64,000 nucleotides of DNA from Trichoplax adhaerens (taxonomy: Eukaryota > Placozoa > Uniplacotomia > Trichoplacea > Trichoplacidae). Numbering within the stretch: the first letter of the stretch is position 1; each line of letters starts with the position of its first letter. Of the stretch, positions 63,001-64,000 are shown piece by piece. The translations under genes were made by a program, and so were the position numbers. Below the pieces are notes generated by a model. That model saw only the letters and a list, made by a program, of their open reading frames with translations. It was not told where the DNA came from and did not search any database. The DNA lies in assembly GCF_000150275.1 (NCBI RefSeq), contig NW_002060943.1:3740008-3804007 (forward strand), in the 5' to 3' direction.

Positions 63001-63820
63001 CTCTACTTTAGCCGAATACTACTACTAAAGACTTCTAGAACGAACTAATTGAATAATCTAAAGTTGCATGCTTTTGTACTTTTCGTAGCATTCGCAGCTA
63101 CAATCCGCATGGCAACCTTTTACCTTATATTACACATAGTTAAATTATTCTTAGTCAGACTATTTTACTGCGGACCATCATTAATCCAATATGGATACGA
63201 CTACAGTACTTACGTTGATATCATTCACACCAGCCAAAGTACAATGAATTAACCATATCCTAATATATGATTTACAGTTCTATTTTTACCTATAACCTTA
63301 TTAGTAACTCAACAGCTTACTGTATATAGTCATCTGTACTCTAGCATAGAGTCTATACCACTACAGTCTATAGTTATAGCTACCAAATATCTCTTAGGAT
63401 AAATATCTACCGTACATTATACTACACATGGCTAACAGTCTACAATCACAATACTAAGTTACATTACAAACGTGAAAGCGTTTTGGGAATCCATCTGATT
63501 ACATTAAATAGGTAGATTAAAACTAGCTAGCCTATTTAGCCAGGAATGAAATAAAAATTAATTAATTCAAAATATTATATGTTGTCACATTTTTCGTATA
63601 TTAAACTGTAATGAAATGAAATGTGTAGAGATCAAGCTACGAAACTTTAACAAACTTTGATTCTACTTTCGCTGCACTCCGGTCGACTTAACGCTAATAC
63701 TTAGACACCAAATAAAATTTGGGGAAATAACCGAACAACAATTTATTTCAAAACAAAAATGGAGAGAAGTATAAACCGAACAACCGCACAAATACTTAGC
63801 TTTAAGTATTATTAAAATAA
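57037..63820. other. Gene-poor right-hand region
   Basis: 6.8 kb, AT-rich. The only frame of note, 57481-57720 (79 codons), has a weak resemblance to a MIB/HERC2 strand pattern (see findings). A hairpin lies at 58462-58507. Frames at 58915-59157 (minus) and 63049-63252 (plus, hydrophobic) have no family resemblance and no flanking evidence. No tRNA or other RNA gene seen. Confidence 0.5.
58462..58507. repeat. Imperfect inverted repeat with perfect GGACTAGTAGTCC core
   Basis: The outer arms CAGATTT and AAATCTG flank a GC-rich interior whose centre GGACTA-G-TAGTCC is a perfect 6-bp hairpin. Total 46 bp in otherwise AT-rich DNA. Confidence 0.8.
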
Positions 63821-64000
63821 ATGGCAGACTTAAAAACTGTCAACGACCAAACAACCTTTCAAAAAGAAGAACGTTTTAACTTACGACAATTCGACCCCGA
63901 AGGCCTTTTAAATTCAACAAGTTCTTCAAATAAAATCTTCTTCTACTCTCCCTCTAAATTTTCTAATTGCACTATCATTTATAGGCTTCGTAGAGCCGTC
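63821..64000 (+). CDS. Possible 5' end of a gene running off the right edge
   Basis: Not recognised. From ATG 63821 the frame stays open for 60 codons to the window end, which is uncommon in DNA this AT-rich. The predicted start MADLKTVNDQTTFQKEERFN is hydrophilic and balanced in composition, and local GC is higher than in the preceding kilobases. There is no signal peptide or motif. An acceptor-like TTTATAG near 63984 would, if used, make part of the frame intronic. It could also be the 5' end of a repeat element. Confidence 0.3.
   Translation, partial: MADLKTVNDQTTFQKEERFNLRQFDPEGLLNSTSSSNKIFFYSPSKFSNCTIIYRLRRAV

Noticed and set aside
1-64000. CRISPR arrays, bacterial operons, phage or retroelement genes
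   Set aside because: None seen: repeats have no uniform spacer layout, and no reverse transcriptase, integrase or transposase motif appears in any frame I read.

Overview
The window is animal nuclear DNA: AT-rich, split into many short exons by compact GT-AG introns, with a eukaryotic tRNA lacking an encoded CCA. The gene set (extracellular heparan 6-O-endosulfatase, AMPK beta, OSR1/SPAK kinase, IFT43, a USP53/54-type protein, RNA polymerase I second subunit, a rhodopsin-class GPCR) is metazoan. Roughly one gene per 7 kb, very short introns, low GC and an intronless class A GPCR fit an early-branching animal, most plausibly a placozoan, with a sponge as the alternative. That assignment is inference. 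All gene models were built by reading splice sites and frames by hand. Their exon lengths sum to multiples of three where the gene is complete, which is an internal check.

Layout, left to right. 1-4635 (-): extracellular sulfatase (SULF), 3' end beyond the window. 8086-10558 (+): IFT43, divergent from SULF. 13214-13295 (-): tRNA-Ser(CGA). 14586-18981 (+): USP53/54-like protein, tail to tail with 19477-26561 (-), POLR1B, which is cut into at least 35 coding exons and has two GC-AG introns. 27.5-28.64 kb: a relatively GC-rich mosaic tandem repeat between POLR1B and the AMPK beta gene. 29498-31402 (+): AMPK beta, tail to tail with 33004-40097 (-), an OSR1/SPAK kinase whose first exon lies 2 kb upstream of the rest across an intron filled with a ~120-bp tandem repeat. 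40.8-41.55 kb: a ~140-bp repeat carrying T-tract/G-tract blocks. 43.8-44.9 kb (-): a doubtful tiny membrane-protein gene. 46773-52399 (+): an unrecognised receptor-like single-pass protein (signal peptide, four cysteines, furin-type site, Ser/Thr stalk, membrane helix, long disordered tail with four 24-residue repeats). 55950-56936 (+): intronless orphan GPCR. The last 7 kb is gene-poor, with a possible partial ORF at the right edge.

The genes do not form a pathway. AMPK beta (energy sensing) and OSR1/SPAK (WNK-controlled ion transport) are neighbouring signalling genes arranged tail to tail. The most interesting items are the unrecognised receptor-like protein, the extreme fragmentation and GC-AG introns of POLR1B, the three lineage-specific repeat blocks, a duplicated splice acceptor in the kinase gene, and a dispersed TACAGTA/TACTGTA motif in the non-coding DNA.
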